A stretch of DNA of 64,000 nt. Source: Daucus carota subsp. sativus. Taxonomy: Eukaryota; Streptophyta; Magnoliopsida; Apiales; Apiaceae. Both the position numbers and the translations under genes were made by a program. Positions 36,474 through 49,544 of the stretch are shown here, one piece after another. Under the pieces are notes generated by a model that saw nothing but the letters and a program-made list of their open reading frames with translations, ran no database searches and had not been told where the DNA came from. Within the stretch, counting starts at the first letter, position 1, and every line of letters starts with the position of its first letter. The stretch is from NCBI RefSeq assembly GCF_001625215.2, contig NC_030383.2, positions 11,110,779 through 11,174,778 of the forward strand. The letters run 5' to 3'.

Positions 36474-39400
36474 TTATACTTGGGAGTGCTGGTGGTGGTA
36501 AATATGTTGATGTTGCTGTGGCTGGACAATACCATTAACATTTACGCCAGAAGGCTGTGTATTTCTACTTGCTTTCCATCGCAAGTACTCCACGAGAAGC
36601 GAATTAGTGCTGATTGAAATTCCAAATCCAGTAAACGATGAAAGCAGAACGGACAAAATTGCATTTACATTGAGCTGCACTTGGCAAAGACACACTGCTA
36701 AGCATAATCTTCCAACAGTCATTCAGAAAAATTGTTCAGAATTTAAAGCATAATTTTCCAACAGTCAATCGAAAACATTGTTTAAACATACATATTCTTA
36801 CCACTGTATAAAAGATGTGAGCAAACAGGATGACAATTGCAAACTGAAATGAAGCATATGCCCATATATAACTCTTGCTCACTGCCACGGATACATGTCG
36901 TCAGATCCAATTATTCTAGCATAAATAAAAATGATAGCAAACTCTGTATATGCATAAAATGTGCTTTTTTTTAGGGATGACATTGCAAAATATACATGTT
37001 CCTTTTCTGTTTAGTTAGTCATCATCATCTTGGCAAAAAATAGGGTCAACCTGCCTCAATCAACTCATGCCAATGAACACAAATATAGTTTACCTTGTAT
37101 ATCTTAACTTTATGCAGGTACAACAAGTCAATAATCTTACCCATGGTAGAGGCTATCATCGATGAAACGAGGCCTAGGACACAGGAGAAAGGTAAGGAAA
37201 TTGCAAGAGCACGAGGTCCCATATCAGTCACCTGTTTTATTTAGAGAAACTGATATAAATATAATTACAAGTGTGAAACCATAATATGTATATGTGTTGA
37301 CAATTTATCAATATGTACTACAGTGATATTTAGCAGAAAATACAGATTCAGCAAACAATCTGAATGAAGCAATCTTCCATAAGCGACCCACTGATCATAT
37401 AAGGATAGGGTGGTCACAAAGAGCACCCCTTATTTTAACAATGAATATAATCATGCAAGAAATGATTGTACTCTCCTATGAGAACAAAATAGCAAATACA
37501 TATCCGCATTCAAAAGTGCAAGGAAATACCAGGAGCTGCTCCAGAAAGCAGAAATATGCAAGCATGCTGACCATGACAAGAATTGGTACATCTTGCCAGA
37601 CTCTGTGAAGCAACAAAACATAAACTTGTAAGTATGTCACAATCACGTCAAGTGTTACTCCATCCGTCCCCCTCAATTGTTTACATTGGGGGACGGGGGC
37701 TCAGCACGCATTCTAATGCTATCATAAAATATAGTTTGATAAATTATTTTGAATTTTGTTTTCTTTTGAATAACTATTTACTATCTAAATTTTTATACAA
37801 AAAAGAAAATTTTCAAAAAAAAGGTTATGAAACTATGTTTTATATGCGCCTTAAAATGCGTTTCGAGCAATGCAAAAAAAGTGTAAAGAAATGCGAGGGA
37901 CATAGGGAGTAATATTTAAATACACAAAAATTCAAATCAAGCTCTCGGCTCTCACTGATACTTGCTAGAATCTAATCCTGCAAAATTTAGGGACTTCAAA
38001 ATCTTTAGGACACTTATTTATGTCTAACTTTCACTGTGGTGTCTTTAGACTGGCAATTAATGGAACCTTAAAAAAATTTTAATGCAAGAATAAGAAGTGC
38101 CTGAGAATTCATATAAACAAAATTCCCTCCGTTTCAAATTAGTAGTCCACTTTTGACTTTTTATGGTCAAATTGAGCTAACTTTGACTGGAAAGTGCAAA
38201 TTGCTCTTTTATTATTTAAAAAATATTCAAAATACATTTCGAGGAAAATTATATATTCTTCTTATTGATATAATTTTTATAATGTTTTTTAAATAATATA
38301 ATATATGTAAATTTCAGTCAAAGTTCGTTCAACTTGACTAGATAAAAGTCAAAGTGGACTAATAATTTGAAACGGAGCTAGTACATTATTTGACAAGAGG
38401 CAAGCTTTCTAGCGTATGAAGAAATGACAAATGTGAATCCAGATACAATTAACTGAGCTTAACTGGAAAGGAGAGAACATTATTATTCAGATTGCATCAC
38501 TGTTTATCCGAAAAGAATGTACAGCAGAATAAATATGGCAAGTGGACTCACAATTTTTCATGGACACGAAGGCAAACTTATCCCCAATGGGTTTTCGAGT
38601 GAGAGGGGTATTAGAAGATAATGATCATGGTAAAAAGATTTTCGGAGAAGCGGTCACTTAACACCCTTGATAACTATGCATATGAAGTTTTATAAGCAAT
38701 AGAAAGTTAACACCCTTTATAACTTTTACAATAAGCAATACAGAAAGATTCACCGTAAGTAGTAGTGACAAGACCTGACTTAATCGAAACCACATAGAAA
38801 CAACCCATTTATTTTATAAGATAAGTGTTATTATCTGCCAATGACAAAGAAATTTAATGGATCACCAGGCTTGCAGATAAATTTTAATTGTTTGTCAAAC
38901 TTGCCTGTAACGAGAGACTACCCTCTGCTGTACTATGGTAGGTGGCCTTCTAATAACAGTCTGTGGGTTTTGAATTTTTAATAAAGTTACTGGAAGGTTA
39001 CGAACATCCTGCTTGCAAACATCACAGGTCTTGTTTCCTTTAATACTAAACCACTTAACAGCACAATCTCGGTGAGCAAGTGCAAGCTCTCCTTTACAGC
39101 TGCACTCTAACTTAAGAGTTTCACCTCCTTCCCCAAGCTCAACAAAACAAATTCGGCAAACTGCCTCTTCTTCAGGTATATCCTCAGCAGCATCTTCACT
39201 ACCTAGATAGAAGTGCAGCATTTAGATAACACGGCATATCGTTCCTAAATAAATCCATCCCGAACCGGAAGTAACATTTTAGCATGCCACTTATTTATTT
39301 TTCTACGAAGTAGACATAGATACATGCATGCTGATGCAGGTAACTAGTGCCTGTACAAGACCGGTAAAAATACAGCAAACTGTAGTGCACCACTAGATTA

Positions 39401-40681
39401 GACTTTTCTTCAGTTGGATAGATTAACAACTATACTTTAGGCATGAATGCAGAGAGAATGAAATTACCCGTTTCTGTTTCTGATATGTCTATTGAAGTGC
39501 TATTAACCAAGGTAGACCGCGGGGTTGCTGGTATCACACGGATTAAACCACCCATAGAATCCATGCGTTTTAAGCTTCGAAGTTTAACATTAATAGGAAC
39601 TGACAGGGAGCGCGTCATGTGATGCTGAAGGGAAAAACATCAAACAAAACTGATAAGAAAAGAAACAACGGAGGTATATGTGGAATTGTCATAATAAGCA
39701 AACAATTTCAAAATATTTTACAAGTAAGATAAAACACTCACAGAAGTTTTTGTAACATGATCCAGTTGCCTTTCCTGTATAGGGTCAATACCTGAATTCG
39801 AAATTGGTGTCACTGGTAAGGAATGAGCTGATTTTGTTGGCGTAGAGAACAGAACTTTGTTAAGAGAGCATGACCTCGAAGTAGTGGGCTTATCTGAAGG
39901 TGGAGTGTCTGGGACAATAAGAACAGCCTTTTCACCCTCCTGAACTGAGTTCTTTTCCTTGATAAGGCTCTTCTGAAAAACCAGATTTCTCATAGAAGGC
40001 CTAAGCTTGGTTGAATGTGGTCTGGGCGGCAATCCTGCTCTAGCCGAACCAGGACTTGGAATGTCTATCCTCGTAAAACTAGGCAATGCATTTTCTATAG
40101 ACCTCATGGGGATTTCTAAGGACGAAAGATGAGGGCGCCTAGACTGTTGTTGCTGCTGAACCGACGTTAATACAGGTTCTTCTCCATCCCCATTCTGATT
40201 TAACCATCACATAGAAAATGTAGAAACCATAGTTAACTCTCAGTCAAATTCATCTCCTAACAAATATCTTACTAAGATACACTGACCAAAGAAAAAAAGC
40301 ATACAGGAAAAATCAAGATTTCGACATCCAACCATTGCCTCGACACTAAACTAGACCCCGATTTTCGCAATTCACTAACAAGGGTAATATGTATGTACAA
40401 AATTTGGCATCAGTTCACTGCATCCACCCCCTCACTCTTAACAACATTTCATAAAAACAATTACCCCTTCTAAAGTGGTCAAACAAATTCAGCTACATAT
40501 AAAGTGCATACATGTAACTATCTTTTCTCTCAACACAACCAAGAAAATCCAATATCATATCATATTTATACATACATATAAACATTCAGCAAGCAAAAGA
40601 TACAGAATAGAAGATGACCTGGAGATGGGTTTGTTCAGACAGTTGATGGGTTTGTTCAGACACAACAGAGCTCTCCTCCAT
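36474..40681 (-). CDS. RING-CH (MARCH-like) membrane E3 ubiquitin ligase (8 exons, 471 aa)
   Basis: Expected to ubiquitinate membrane proteins. Exons on minus: 40681-40619, 40194-39742, 39624-39468, 39202-38905, 37602-37530, 37231-37141, 36881-36802 and 36674-36474. The phases sum to 472 codons with the stop. Residues 22-225 are a low-complexity, Ser/Pro-rich cytosolic region. The RING-CH finger covers ~240-290 ([37 protein letters not shown]) in C4HC3 order. Four hydrophobic segments follow near 329-349, 356-377, 385-408 and 410-433, then a polar tail rich in Q and H ([13 protein letters not shown]). Intron 4 (38904-37603) uses a GC donor (AG|GCAAGT) and carries two MITEs. Plant relatives are annotated as RING/FYVE/PHD superfamily; substrates unknown. 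Confidence 0.88.
37658..37909. mobile_element. Stowaway-like MITE (252 bp) in RING-CH intron 4
   Basis: Ends CTCCATCCGTCCC and, inverted, CTCCCTATGTCCC. It is flanked on both sides by TA, the target of Tc1/mariner-type Stowaway elements. No coding capacity. Confidence 0.8.
38125..38381. mobile_element. Second Stowaway-like MITE in the same intron
   Basis: Ends CCTCCGTTTCAAATTAGTAG and, inverted, CTCCGTTTCAAATTATTAG. The inverted match continues as GTCCACTTTGACTTTTATC-like text. Exact borders are uncertain by a few bases. Confidence 0.75.
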
Positions 40682-43001
40682 TCTCAAAGCACTGTTAATG
40701 AAAGCCCTAGACAATTAGTTGGGTTTTCAGACAATTAGTTTGGTATGTTAAGAATTAGTTAAAAATAAACATCACGAGTGTAGTGGTTCGGAGATGAGTC
40801 AGATTACAGTAGTGCAATTGGAAACAAGCAAGAGAAAAGCTTCTTTCTTGAAATTTGAGTTATTTTATTACTATATTTTTTCTTTTTAATGTAAAGCACA
40901 TAAGAATAATCTACTTATTTTATATCTATAAAAAGGTACATAATTTGATCTTTTTCATGTGTTTGCACTATTTTCTTGTAAGGTGAAGACAGTTTGTGTA
41001 TATTAAGTATTTACATACACTGCATCCCCGCCAACTTGTTCGATGTTGTCGGATTCTGATTCGTTTCGTTGTCTTCTGTTATTTATGTCCATGCCCCATG
41101 GCAAATAATGTGTTAACATTAACATATTTGTTTTATTCAAAAAAAAAAACATTTACATATTTGTTTATACAGTATGCGGCAATATAGAGATTATTGACAA
41201 AGAATAAAATAATTATTTATAATTTAAGCTAATAATTTAGATATGCATATTCTATATTAAATTTATACAAATAATTTAATATTTTACTTAAAAAAATAAT
41301 TCTGATATTTCATCTATAAGTATAATTATACAAATTTTTAACATTTCATATCACAAAGATAAATTAAGTAAGTATTTATAAAATAATTCATTCTAAACTA
41401 TGTGTAGATTTTTATTATTATATAACTTATTAGGAAAATATATATTTTATAACTTAAATCTCGAATTAAAGTGTTTAAACAAACATGTTCGCAATATGTT
41501 ATTCTCTTATTTAGTAAAGTAAAATTGAATAATATATTTTTTTAATTATAATTTACTATGAGCATTTATAGAGATCAGCTAGGTTGAATGTATAAAATAA
41601 TCTGCATGACATACAAAAATAATTTACTGAAATCTGTATAGAGATAAAGATGGTAAGCTCGTATACGTGTGTGTGATTAGGAGAATATAACACACAAGAA
41701 TGTTAATTAGATTTGATCCCTAATCCTCTATGATCTACATCCTGGTCTCTGAACATGGTACGAGAATATATATATTCAACTACAATCTTTTCAACGATAT
41801 GAATTACAATCTTGTCTAAGCAATTGATAAAATATGAATTACAATCTTGTCTAAGCGGGCTTGTCAGTATGAATACAATATTTTCAATGATAGACAAACA
41901 TTGATAAAATATGAAATATATAATATTGATAATAATAATCTAATAATAAATATATAAATTTGACTAGATTGAATATTCGATTCGAAAATAATACCGACAT
42001 AATCATCGTCGTCCCTCATATCATTTTCTGTTGAATTATTAAATGCCAAACTAGTGTGTAATATAACAGATTTTGTATTATTTCGGAGACAAGATATCAA
42101 AATAAATTACAACAAAAGACACAGTGTTGTAATTGTAAAATACCTCCAAGCAAACCAAGCTGTGAAATAACAATAAAATAATTAAGCTCTGATTAGTTTT
42201 AACAGAGAATAATTATAGATAGGGGTGTCAAACGGATAAAACGGATACGGATTTGCCAATATCCGTATTCGGATCCGCCTACTACAAACTGTATCTGAAT
42301 TCGTATCCGTATCTGCAAATTTTTGAAAAATAATATCCGTATCCATATCCGCCGGATATTATCCGGATACGGATAATATCTGGATCCGTTTTTTCAAACA
42401 CCAAAAATAAAATATACATCCTGACATTGATTAAAACGCATGTTTTGAACCATTTAAGCAAATGTATACGGGTTTCAATCATAAACTAGCTGTTAACAAC
42501 TTAACATTACAAATTTAACACAATCTGCAACAAATTTAAAAATAAAAATCTTGAAGATGATAGTCCCAGTTTCTCCAATAATAGTCTTCTATTTGTAGAA
42601 CCTGAAAAAATGCAAAACAAACATTAGCTCCAAGTCCAAACAGAGAGTAGAATTTTTTGGCTTTGAGCAGGGTAGAGAACGCAAACAGCATGAGCCTGCT
42701 TCTCCGATAATCTCTATAATTTATAGAGATTGAAAACATGTTGAGGAAAACCCAACCTATTAATCCAAATTATTTTAATTTTAGAACAATCACAATAATA
42801 TCATATGATATATTCTTACTTGACATAGTAGACGATCTAGAAATTGTACTGTTTATGTTTTATGTGCGTACATTGAAATCTAATTATAACCTACCCAAAC
42901 ATTTCAGAGTACACTAGATAGTTCAAGACAGCTTGTTCAACCATTTAAAACACCATCTTATGTTCATATAGTTTTTTCCTAGTTATTGGATCTCCTGTCT
43001 C
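40682..43001. other. AT-rich intergenic region with a hAT-like MITE
   Basis: The promoter of the RING-CH gene lies at the left edge. Two tandem AATTACAATCTTGTCTAAGC copies occur near 41802 and 41838. The rest is very AT-rich without protein-like frames. Confidence 0.5.
42221..42402. mobile_element. hAT-like MITE or remnant rich in ATCCGTATCC palindromes
   Basis: Starts AGGGGTGTCAAACGG and ends with CCGTTTTTTCAAACACC, a partial inverted match. The interior repeats ATCCGTATCC and GGATACGGAT. Superfamily is judged only from end sequence. Confidence 0.45.
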
Positions 43002-43011
43002 TCTAGAAATA

Positions 43012-45029
43012 GGGTTAATTATCAAACTCATCACTGAAGTGGACAAATGGTATCAACTTCATCACTGATCTCCACGGGGTCTCAAGTTGCTCACTAAACT
43101 CGCTTTATGGTATCAAACTCATCATTGTCGTTAAAAAAAAGTAACGGAGGTTAGACGGAGTGACAGATTGCCGGTTGATGGGGCACATTAATAAAAAAGA
43201 TTGAAGAAAAACAAATGAAAGAAAATAAAAAAAAAGTAGAAAATAGAAATGCCACATAATTTGAAGTTTATATGGAAATAAAGCATGCAAACTTTTTATT
43301 AAATTGATTTTAAGATATAATTATCTAAATAAACGTATCGAACTAAATTTAATATATAATTAACTAAACAATTAAGATTAACTTTTATGTTTTTTATTAG
43401 ATTATAATTATTTTTGAATAATATTGAAATGTTTTCTCTTTTAATAAAATTTATTTATGTGAATATTATTGTTGGCAAAAAAATATTTTCAATTTTTTTT
43501 ATATCACCAACTTTTTTAAAATTTTAAGAAAAACCTAGAGATTAAACATAAAGAAATTCATTTCGATTTTTAACACTTCTATTTCTTTTGGAGTTTCTTG
43601 TACCAAACAAAAACATGAAAATAAATATATGTGAATTTAACATATGAAGCAACACACATTGTCCAAATCTTCAAAAACAACACATAATGTTTAAAAATAT
43701 TTTTTTGCCAAAAATAATATTCACATAAATAAAATTTATTAAAAGAGAAAACATTCAATATTATTCAAAAAAAATTATAATCTAATAAAAAACATAAAAG
43801 TTAATCTTAATTGTTTAGTTAATTATATATTAAAATTTAGTTCCATACATTTATTTAGATAATTATATCCTAAAATCAATTTAATAAAAAGTTTGCATAC
43901 TTTATTTCCATATAAACTTCAAATTACGTGGCATTTCTATTTTCTACTTTTTTTTTTATTTTCTTTCATTTATTTTTCTTCAGTCTTTTTTATTAATGTG
44001 CCACGTCAACCGCCAATGTGTCACTCCGTCTAACCTCAGTTACTTTTTTTAACGACAGTGATGAGTTTGATACCATTAAGCGAGTTTAGTGAGCAGCTTG
44101 AGACCCCATGGAGATCAGTGATTAAGTTGATACCATTTGGACAAGAAAATTAGGGTTTTGAGAGTCGACTCCCAAAATTAGCCGTCACTTCTCCATTCTT
44201 CACCTTCATCCTCTACATCCACCAAATCATTTTCGCTCTCCCATCTTCTCCACTATTTACCTGTTTTTTGTTTTTCAATAAAATCGAGTGTTGCTTAAAC
44301 CTCGAAGATTCCAATCGAGTTTTATTTTCAGATCTGTTTCGGATTTGAGCTTGGACTTGATTGTTTTATGAATAAATCAGATCTTTTGAAATCAAAGGTC
44401 CGATTGTGTTTTTCCGTCTCGCCTTTTGGCGTGTGTTGATTTAGTACCCAATTTTTGGGTGTTATATTTGTGGTTGTTATGTATTCCTGCATTATGAATG
44501 AGAATGATTGGGATGGAGTTTTGGGAGATCTGGTTTATCGCATCATTAATACTTTCGGCATGTCTATAGCTGGCTCCCGGCATGTAGATAGCTGGGGTAT
44601 GCTTGGAACGGTGGTGATCGCATGTGCTCACCTTTCACAAATTATAGTTGTTCATTATTCGAGGATTCTTGTTCCTCATTGCTTAGTTTTTACAACTGAG
44701 TCGTCTGAACACCGCAACAGCCATGGAACTATTGTGAAGGTCAATTGTGAAGCTACCATTTTCGGGATTTATGTAGGCTGGATTACTCGAGAAGCCTTTG
44801 TATTCATTTTCAATTTCAAGAATCATTGGATTCATTGTGTTAAGCAGTCTGGAAACAATGCGGCTATTTGTTTAGCTCGTTTTATTGTTTATTAACCTGA
44901 TTGCATTGTCAGTTGGGGATCTGTCCCGACTAGACTTGTTTTAATTTAATGGAGTGAATTTGCATTTTGTCAAAAAAAAAAAAGTTGATACCATTTGTCC
45001 ACTTCAATGATGAGTTTGATAATTAACCC
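43012..45029. mobile_element. Foldback Mutator-like element, 2.0 kb, with 10-bp TSD
   Basis: The left end GGGTTAATTATCAAACTCAT and the inverted right end match for about 45 bases. TCTAGAAATA is duplicated at 43002-43011 and 45030-45039. Inside, an arm of roughly 43052-43500 is repeated inverted at roughly 43655-44143, making a long hairpin. Beyond the second arm, ~840 bases of different sequence hold an open frame at 44455-44895. Confidence 0.85.
44455..44895 (+). pseudogene. Open frame in the foldback element, possibly a captured RNase H-like remnant
   Basis: 146 codons open to the stop at 44893-44895; the first ATG falls near 44479. The end of the product (HWIHCVKQSGNNAAICLARF) resembles the C-terminal motif of plant RNase H-like (RVT_3) domains. 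The middle does not show the full domain. It may be a gene fragment picked up by the element. Expression and function are unknown. Confidence 0.35.
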
Positions 45030-45210
45030 TCTAGAAATATATCCAACATCTCATGCACATACAAATAAATATATTAATTAATATTCATATAAAACATTAA
45101 ATTGTTATATTTATATTTTCTAACAACCATTTTCTCCAAAATACTATAAATCTAAATAAAATACTAGAAACAAAATCAAAATTCCAGTTTGGAATCATTT
45201 TCAAGACATT

Positions 45211-45455
45211 GGGGTGTTTGTTTACGGCTTTTAAGCCAAACTTCTGATTTATAAGTTAGAAACACTTATTTCTACCGTTTGTGCAAAAAGTCGAGAAGCA
45301 CTTATAAAAAGCTAGAAATGCTAGCTTTTGTTTCAGGATTTCTACTTATTTCTCAAACACTTTAATCATTTATAAATCTTAATTTGCTTCTAACTTCTAC
45401 TCTATTTTTTTATTTTAAGTAAGAAGCACTTATTTTAAACTCACCCAAACGACCC
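45211..45455. mobile_element. hAT-like MITE
   Basis: Ends GGGGTGTTTGTTT and, inverted, GGGTCGTTTGGGTG. The interior has ACTTATTTCTA and AAGCACTTAT words in both orientations, as in common plant hAT MITEs. No clean target duplication seen. Confidence 0.45.
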
Positions 45456-46161
45456 TATAATACCACTATCATAGATAAATAAAGGCTTGTATTATGGTCA
45501 AATATAATTTACAACTTCAACACAAAAATAATAAATATTGATGTTAACCTGCATTTTCAATGATAACATTTCTTTGACATGAAAGCAAGGAGATATATGA
45601 GTTGGAAAATGCTTGTTCTCATAGCATTTTTAAAAATAATTATTCATTCTTTAATCGTTTTTCATATTCGTCTTCATCAACTTCCATGGCTTAATTCTTT
45701 TTTGGTATCGGTATTTTGTGTATATTCAGCATATATGTGTATGTTTAATAATCTAGGGAGTTCCAAAAATATTAGTAAATGAGATGGTATAATTGTTCAA
45801 AACCAGAGCACTTCCTAATAACCAACTAAGAATAAAAATATAAAAAAATAATAAATGATATATAAAACTAAATGAAATACTAATTTTTTATTCTTAATAT
45901 TTATAATTATAAAACTATTTAAATCCATATACATATTCATATGTAAAATAATTTTAATATAATATATACAGCCAACGGCATTACACGAATTTCTACGCTT
46001 TATCATAATAATTCGTCGAAACTGATACATTTTCGTGGCCGCACACTTGAGGAATAAGGAAATGCTACAAAAACAAAACCCTTTCATCATTTCTTCTCCA
46101 CGACCTAAACCCATTTCACTCTCCTCCTCGCTTAAACCCTAATTAAACCCCTCTCACCAAA
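45456..46161. other. Promoter region of the DEAD-box helicase gene
   Basis: AT-rich. A TATATA word lies near 45963, and a C/T-rich leader precedes the ATG at 46162. Short open frames lack conserved features. Confidence 0.45.
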
Positions 46162-49100
46162 ATGAACAGCCTCCTCCTCCACTCACTCAAGCGATCCAAC
46201 CGACTCAAACTCGCACTCGCTTCTCTGACTCACCAGTCTCTCTCTCTTCTCAACCCACCCACCGGTCTCTCCTCAAATACCCACAATTTCTCCACACTTA
46301 CACACAATATTCACACCGCAAATCGGATAATTAACACTGCCAAAGCTCCGTCGGAGCTGAGTTTGAGGAGATGGGTTCACAGCGACATCGTTTTGAATGT
46401 CAGGGCTACTCCCAGTGTGTCGAGAATTTCGGCTGCGGTGGATGATTTTTCGGATGAGGATGTCAAGAAAGGAGGGGCTAGTAAGGATGAGGAGGGTCTC
46501 GAGATATCGAAACTGGGGATTGCGAGTGAGATTGTTGATTGTTTGGCTAAGAAGGGAATTACTAAGCTTTTTCCTATTCAGGTATATGGTGGGAATGTTT
46601 TGTTTCCGTTGCGTTATGCTTATTCAATTTTATGAATAAAGTTTGAATCTTTTAAGGTTTTTGTGTAGTAAGATGCGAATTTGCGGTATATATTGTTGTT
46701 GCATAGACTAGATTATTGTTGTTGCTTTAATGATTTAATTGGGGTATCATGACAGTTTGTTTGATTATATTTTGTAAAAGGTTACGTAATGTACTAAATG
46801 TGATCACAGTTTAGCTCATTTTAACAGGAATTCCCTTTTCAATGAAGTAAGTTCTGTGAAATGATAGTGTGTAGATGGGACGTTTGAAGGATTTAATAGG
46901 GTATGGTACTATTGATGGTGGTCTAATTTATTTTTGACTGATGAAAATATGTTATTTGTTTTTTTGAAATAGAGAGCCGTGCTCGAACCCGCAATGCAGG
47001 GGCGTGACATGATAGGGCGAGCTAAAACTGGAACAGGGAAGACTCTTGCTTTTGGGATTCCAATTATGGACAAAATTATTCAGTTCAACAAGAAGCACGG
47101 GTTTGTTGTTAACTTCTATGTTGTGTTTCTTATCATATTGTCAATTTACATGTTTGTTCGAAGTTATTGGCAACATGTGGTTTTTCACAGTTTTTTTGTT
47201 TTCTTCTGTATTGTGTTTCTTTTCATATAGTCAGTTAAGACTCAACATGTTTGTTAAAAGTCACTGGCTACACGGGGTTTTCCCCCTTTATCAGGACTCT
47301 TTTTGCAAGTGAATGATTCATATTTAGCTCTGTAAAAGAGAAGTTTAATCCCTGGGTTTTCTTCTTTATGACAGACAAGGAAGGTATCCTCTGGCTTTAT
47401 GTTTGGCTCCAACTAGAGAGCTTGCTAGTCAAGTTGAAAAAGAATTTTATGAGTCGTGCCCATTGGAAACAATCTGTGCCTATGGAGGCACTCCAATTTC
47501 ACGCCAAATGAGTGCACTTGATCATGGCGCTGATGTAGTTGTGGGAACACCGGGACGCGTTATTGACTTAATTAAGAGGGGTTCACTTAATTTGTCAGAG
47601 GTCCAGTTTGTGGTTTTAGATGAAGCTGATCAAATGCTTAATGTTGGGTTTGCGGATGATGTTGAAACAATATTAAAGAATCTCCCACTGAACCGTCAGA
47701 CCTTAATGTTCTCTGCCACAATGCCAAAATGGATCGTTCAACTTACACGCAAGTACCTGAAAAATCCGTTGACTATTGATCTAGTGAGTGCCATAAATGA
47801 ACATACCCTGATGTTGACATCCTCTAAACATCAAATCTTCCAGAATATAATTACATAATATGTACTCTTTGAAAACTTGCTTATTGTAAATTATATTTCA
47901 GGTTGGAGAAAATGATCAAAAATTAGCTGAAGGGATCACACTATATTCAATTGTATCAGATATGCATGACAAACCTGGAATTCTTGGCCCACTAGTAACA
48001 GTATGATCACAGTGCTTGTTTTTATATAGACACATTTCTCTGTATTTGTATTCTTCTTAATTCTTTAATTTTTAGACCAATGACATAATGTCACTTTTTA
48101 TTCTGATTTTCTTCATCATGTTTTCAGGAACATGCAAATGGGGGCAAATGCATTGTGTTCACTCAAACTAAGCGTGATGCTGATCGATTAGCATATGCAA
48201 TGAAGAAAAGCTTTCCATGTGAGCCTCTGCATGGGGACATCACACAAGCTCAGAGGGAAAGAACTCTTGCAGGCTTTCGTAATGGACAATTCAATGTTTT
48301 GATTGCCACTGATGTTGCTGCTCGTGGTCTGGATGTACCTAATGTTGATTTGGTGAGTCTGGACATGTTTTTGTGGCATTTGTTTTAAAAGTTAATCTGT
48401 AATCGTCGATGCGAGTTATCTCAACCTTTTCTTCTATGAATTGTGAGATATAATGAAGGGGAGAACCCCTCCTCTTTTCATATGAAAATAATTAAAACAA
48501 TATAACGAAAAAAGAATCATATCAAGCAGAACGAGTCTGAGTTTAAATAGAGAAATGGAGAATGATATCTGAATTTAATTGATGAGGGAAAACTGAACTC
48601 TCTAGCTTTAAATTTAGCTATCTGATTTTCCTTGCTCGGATCTTGTTGTGTTATTTAATCAGTAATGGTACATTTGATTTTTCTGTGTCCTGATGTAAAT
48701 ACTATTGTTCAGGTAATTCATTATGAACTTCCAAATTCTTCAGAGATTTTTGTCCACCGTTCTGGTCGAACAGGTCGTGCTGGGAAGAAAGGAAGGGCAA
48801 TTCTTATTCATTCATCAAACCAGTTGAGGGATGTTAAGACTATTGAAAGGGATGTAGGATGCCGGTTTTCAGAGGTAAGACGAATGCATGATATGTTCTT
48901 TTGTGGTTTGGTTTTGGTCAAACTTGAAGTGAGTACTCAGTGGAATAATTGTAATATATAATGTCTTATCTTTATTGATTTAAAATCCGTCCTGATGTTA
49001 CTTGAGGTGTTCTTCGGTGGCATTGCTTTCCTTTCTAGTTCTGAGGAGTTATTATAGTGCTGACATTTAATTACTTTGTAATCAGCTATCAAGTATTAAG

Positions 49101-49544
49101 GTTGATGCTGGAGCCAGAGACATGTTCAGAGAAATGGGTAGTGGCAGCCGTTTTGGATCCTCTGGAAGTAGGGATGGTGGTCGATTTGGTAATTCAGGTT
49201 ATGGTCGATCCAGTAGTTATGGTGGGTTTGGAAGTGGCGGTTCTGGAGGCTCGTCATATGGCCGTTCAGGCGGTTTTGGTGGGTCTTCAGGCCGATCAAG
49301 TGGTGGGTTTGGTGGGTACGGTGGACAAAGTTCAAGTCGGTCGAGTGGCGGGTTTGGTGAATCTGGATCTAGATCAAGCGGTGGGTTTGGTGGATCAGGA
49401 TCTGGACGTTCGGGTGGTTTTGGTTCTAATTCTGGACATTCAGGTGGTTTTGGTAACCTGGGAGGCTCGGATCGTTCAAGTAATAGAACCCGATCTGGTG
49501 GGTTTGGCTTTGGGAACAGCAAATTAGATGATAGCATCTTTTGA
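46162..49544 (+). CDS. RH53: Mitochondrial-type DEAD-box RNA helicase, RH53/PMH2-like (7 exons, 633 aa)
   Basis: ATP-dependent RNA chaperone. Arabidopsis relatives PMH1/PMH2 (RH9/RH53) act in mitochondrial group II intron splicing. Exons 46162-46581, 46973-47100, 47375-47783, 47902-48000, 48128-48352, 48713-48874 and 49086-49544 are all GT-AG and in phase. The N-terminus ([20 protein letters not shown]) is Ser/Arg/Leu-rich and lacks acidic residues, as in a mitochondrial presequence. Motifs in order: Q-motif end LFPIQ (~140), Walker A AKTGTGKT (157-164), PTRELA, TPGRV, DEAD (265-268), [13 protein letters not shown] and [10 protein letters not shown]. The last exon gives a Gly/Ser-rich tail (~499-633) of GGFG and SGRSS repeats. 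Whether it is RH53 or RH9 is not settled. Confidence 0.93.

Noticed and set aside
43012-45029. An LTR retrotransposon
   Set aside because: The repeats are inverted, not direct, and the target duplication is 10 bp, which fits Mutator-like elements.
46979-48961. DEAD-box fragments as separate broken genes
   Set aside because: All pieces join with GT-AG introns and matching phases into one helicase with every motif in order.
49057-49537. Val/Leu-rich and Pro-rich open frames at the helicase 3' end
   Set aside because: Alternate-frame readings of the Gly/Ser-rich tail.
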